From the NCBI GenBank assembly GCA_900321775.1, contig ONXE01000012.1, forward strand, positions 1-18,621: DNA of 18,621 bases, given 5' to 3'. Within the stretch, counting starts at the first letter, position 1. The number at the start of each line of letters is the position of its first letter. The stretch is from an uncultured Bacteroidales bacterium (GTDB taxonomy: Bacteria > Bacteroidota > Bacteroidia > Bacteroidales > Paludibacteraceae). The translations under genes and the position numbers were made by a program. Below the pieces are notes generated by a model. It ran no database searches. It saw nothing but the letters and a program-made list of their open reading frames with translations, and was not told where the DNA came from. Shown here piece after piece: positions 16,528 through 18,621 of the stretch.

Positions 16528-18621
16528 TTAGAATTTGTACGTACATGTCAGGTAGAAGTTGGTTCCCCAAGCGTAGTAGTACTTGGCGGGGTATTTCCAC
16601 ACGTTCGTTGCGATGCGTGAGTTGTTGTTCTCATCCGCACCCTGGATAGTCTGGCGCGGCAGACGTGCCTGCTGATAACCACCGGTCTTGAAGTGGGTGT
16701 TATTGGTCACGTTGGTCACGCTGAGGTTGATGGAGAGGCTCTGGCGGTTCCTCAGATAAATCAGTTTACCGACAGACAGGTCAACGAAGAAACGGTTGTA
16801 CCACTGACGGTCCACCAGCGATTCTTGGCGGTCGAGCATGTTGTACGGATAGACCAAGCCGGTGTAGCCGTTGCTCTTGTCGTAGATGATGTTGCCGTTT
16901 TCGTCCAGGTTGCGCGCGTCGTACGAGCCGTTTTGTGTCGTACCGTCAGCCACATTGCCATACCAGCCATTGACGCTTGTTCCGTCGGCGCGGGTTCCGG
17001 TGTAGAGACCCATCATACGACGGCTGGGGGCGTAGCCGATGTAGTTCCAGTCGAAGTAACTTACCGTAATGTCAGCAAACCACATGTCTGGGTGGAAGAA
17101 GCTGAGTTTGAGCGACGTGTTCAGTTGCGGGCCGTTGTTGACTTTCAGGCCTTTGATCATCACGCTGTCTCGCAGTTCGTACACATTGCCTCGCGTAGCG
17201 TCTTCCGTCATGGCCATTCCGTTCTCGGCGCTGGTCACGCTATACGCATTGGAAGTGTAGTGGAAGTCGCCGATTGCGATGACAGGCGTCAGGGTGAAGT
17301 ATTTGCCCAGTTTGATGGCAGCAGCAGCTTCCACTCCGCGGTGAACTTTGTTGATGCCGGTCAGCGCCTGATTGACAAAGGTGCGGGTCTCGTCATCGTA
17401 GTAGCCATTGAGCTCCGTTGCATTCCAGAAATGGCTCTGGAAGGCGGTGATGCGGCCACGTACAATGGGGAAGTTGAACTCATAAGTCAAGTCATAGCTG
17501 ACGCGCTTCTCGTCAGAGCCGAAGTATTCCTTCAGGTTCGTGGCGTTGTCGTGAATGTAGATATTCTCCACTACGCGGTCGTGTACGCGCTGTGAGATAT
17601 AAGCATCGCGTGCGTACGGGGCTGCGGTTTCCGCAAGGGCGTTGACGCGCAGGCTGTTATGTCCGTCAATCTTGTAGGTGGCGCCAATCTTGAACGCCGG
17701 ATCCACGAAGACGTGGGTGTAACCAACGTATAACGGGTCATATTTGCCGTCCAGCACGTGCTGGTACTGCGGTCCGATGTAGTACGGCGCTTGTTTCGGG
17801 TCGATGAACGACTGATACCATGCGCGGCCGTTGAGCATAAAAGATGTGCGGTTGTAGCCGGTGATGGTAGCTTGCAGCGCGTAGTAGAGGTCCACTTCGT
17901 TCCACGTCCATTCGTTCTGTGCCCACAGTTTGGTGGAGGCTATGTTCATGGTGTAGAAATAGCCGAAGATGTCGCCTTTGGCCACAGGGCGATTGAGAGA
18001 AGAGAGGTCATTGGTGATGTTGTTCTGACGAACCAGTTCGATGGCGGTCTGAGTCATGCCAATATTGGTGGCAAGTTCCTTGATGTCACGGTCGGCAAAG
18101 GGGTCGATGTCAATCCACTGATTACCACCCAGCAGGTCGTCCACGGTCTTGTAATGTACGCCCATCGAACCTTTCAGTTCCAGGCCGGCGGTGAGTTTCA
18201 GGTGGTCCACTTTGTTGTTGGTGTACAGGGCATGACCGGAGTATTCGCCGATGTCGTTATGGCGACGCTCTACCATGTAACGTGCAGATCCCAGCGGGTC
18301 GGCGTAGTTGTTGGCGTAGTTGGCCGAGTAGAGGGCGTCCCAATTGATTTGCGTCGTGGCATTGTCGCGGCTCTTCCAGAGGTCGGTCATGGTCTTGAAG
18401 TTCTCGAAGTTGACCGTTCCGCCCAGCGGATTTCCGTTGTACTCCGAACCGTATCCCACACTCTTGCCGTTGAGGTCCTGCATGATGAAGGTGCCGCGTG
18501 TGGTCAACTGGCCGTCCCAGAAGAAGGAAGGCATGTTGCGGTAGTAGTCCGGACGCGGGTCAGGCGCGTTGTAGAAGGTCAGAGCGGAGTTGCTGTACGT
18601 ATTGTAGTGCATACCAACGCC
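16528..18621 (-). CDS. TonB-dependent outer-membrane receptor, 3' part (barrel only)
   Basis: The frame is still open at the window edge (G-V-G precedes the first visible Met at 18612), so only the C-terminal 697 codons are present; the signal peptide, any carboxypeptidase-like domain and most or all of the plug are missing. The visible part has alternating aromatic/hydrophobic beta strands, extracellular loops rich in D, N, Y and G, and ends in YLTCTYKF with the terminal Phe required for barrel assembly. Near the C-terminus it carries RQSLSINLSVTNVTNN, a common TonB-receptor strand motif. The transported ligand cannot be inferred. The partner lipoprotein starts 12 bases downstream, so the pair is probably co-translated. 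With no SusD homologue seen, SusC is less likely than a general Bacteroidota TonB receptor. Confidence 0.88.
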   Translation of the reverse strand, partial: GVGMHYNTYSNSALTFYNAPDPRPDYYRNMPSFFWDGQLTTRGTFIMQDLNGKSVGYGSEYNGNPLGGTVNFENFKTMTDLWKSRDNATTQINWDALYSANYANNYADPLGSARYMVERRHNDIGEYSGHALYTNNKVDHLKLTAGLELKGSMGVHYKTVDDLLGGNQWIDIDPFADRDIKELATNIGMTQTAIELVRQNNITNDLSSLNRPVAKGDIFGYFYTMNIASTKLWAQNEWTWNEVDLYYALQATITGYNRTSFMLNGRAWYQSFIDPKQAPYYIGPQYQHVLDGKYDPLYVGYTHVFVDPAFKIGATYKIDGHNSLRVNALAETAAPYARDAYISQRVHDRVVENIYIHDNATNLKEYFGSDEKRVSYDLTYEFNFPIVRGRITAFQSHFWNATELNGYYDDETRTFVNQALTGINKVHRGVEAAAAIKLGKYFTLTPVIAIGDFHYTSNAYSVTSAENGMAMTEDATRGNVYELRDSVMIKGLKVNNGPQLNTSLKLSFFHPDMWFADITVSYFDWNYIGYAPSRRMMGLYTGTRADGTSVNGWYGNVADGTTQNGSYDARNLDENGNIIYDKSNGYTGLVYPYNMLDRQESLVDRQWYNRFFVDLSVGKLIYLRNRQSLSINLSVTNVTNNTHFKTGGYQQARLPRQTIQGADENNNSRIATNVWKYPAKYYYAWGTNFYLTCTYKF

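Noticed and set aside
16693..17595. 300-codon open frame on the plus strand, antisense to the TonB receptor
   Set aside because: Its codons mirror the receptor gene, it has no recognisable domain and low-complexity V/A/G-rich translation. The receptor frame has clear barrel features, so this is a shadow.
16528..18621. SusC/SusD polysaccharide utilisation locus
   Set aside because: The lipoprotein next to the receptor does not resemble SusD/RagB, and no glycoside hydrolase is in the window. The xylose genes handle free xylose only and are separated by cvpA and folK.

Overview
The window reads as a chromosomal segment of a member of the Bacteroidota, most likely Bacteroidales. The evidence is a TonB-dependent outer-membrane receptor paired with a DUF5689-type lipoprotein, a three-domain aminopeptidase P, an A-rich leader without a strong Shine-Dalgarno, a TAnnTTTG-type promoter word, and a nested intergenic palindrome of a kind I remember from Bacteroidales genomes. 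The fermentative gene set (IorAB, a CoA-transferase, reverse rubrerythrin, xylose isomerase pathway) fits an anaerobic, probably gut or rumen, lifestyle. Genus and species cannot be read from this window.

Layout. Positions 1-5042 are a plus-strand block: the 3' part of a long-chain acyl-CoA ligase, an Xaa-Pro aminopeptidase, argS (start overlapping the previous stop by one base) and a reverse rubrerythrin. A strong 12-bp hairpin at 5062-5091 lies between this block and a convergent minus-strand block that fills 5108-18621. In transcription order the minus-strand genes are: TonB-dependent receptor (5' end beyond the window), DUF5689-like lipoprotein, cvpA-family membrane protein, folK, xylB, xylA, xylE-type transporter, iorA, iorB, an aminotransferase and an acetyl-CoA hydrolase/CoA-transferase family protein. 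Gaps are 12, 12, -4, 17, 1, 18, 24, 87, 28 and 83 bases, so most of the block could be one or two long transcripts. I see no convincing terminator inside it. No stretch above 300 bases lacks a gene, and I see no tRNA, rRNA, CRISPR array, insertion sequence or phage gene.

How the genes work together. xylE-xylA-xylB is a complete uptake, isomerisation and phosphorylation route from D-xylose to D-xylulose 5-phosphate. iorA, iorB and the aminotransferase look like a route from aromatic amino acids through aryl-pyruvates to aryl-acetyl-CoA. The CoA-transferase at the end could release the aryl-acetate while keeping the thioester as acetyl-CoA (inference). The TonB receptor and lipoprotein look like a cell-envelope uptake pair of unknown substrate.

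Most of the window is ordinary core and accessory metabolism. The points most worth a second look are the iorA-iorB intergenic region, which has two hairpins with CUUG loops (one touching the iorB start codon), the absence of any ferredoxin-like domain from this IorA, and the joining of IorAB with an aminotransferase and a CoA-transferase. I did not find a clear previously undescribed defence or mobile system.
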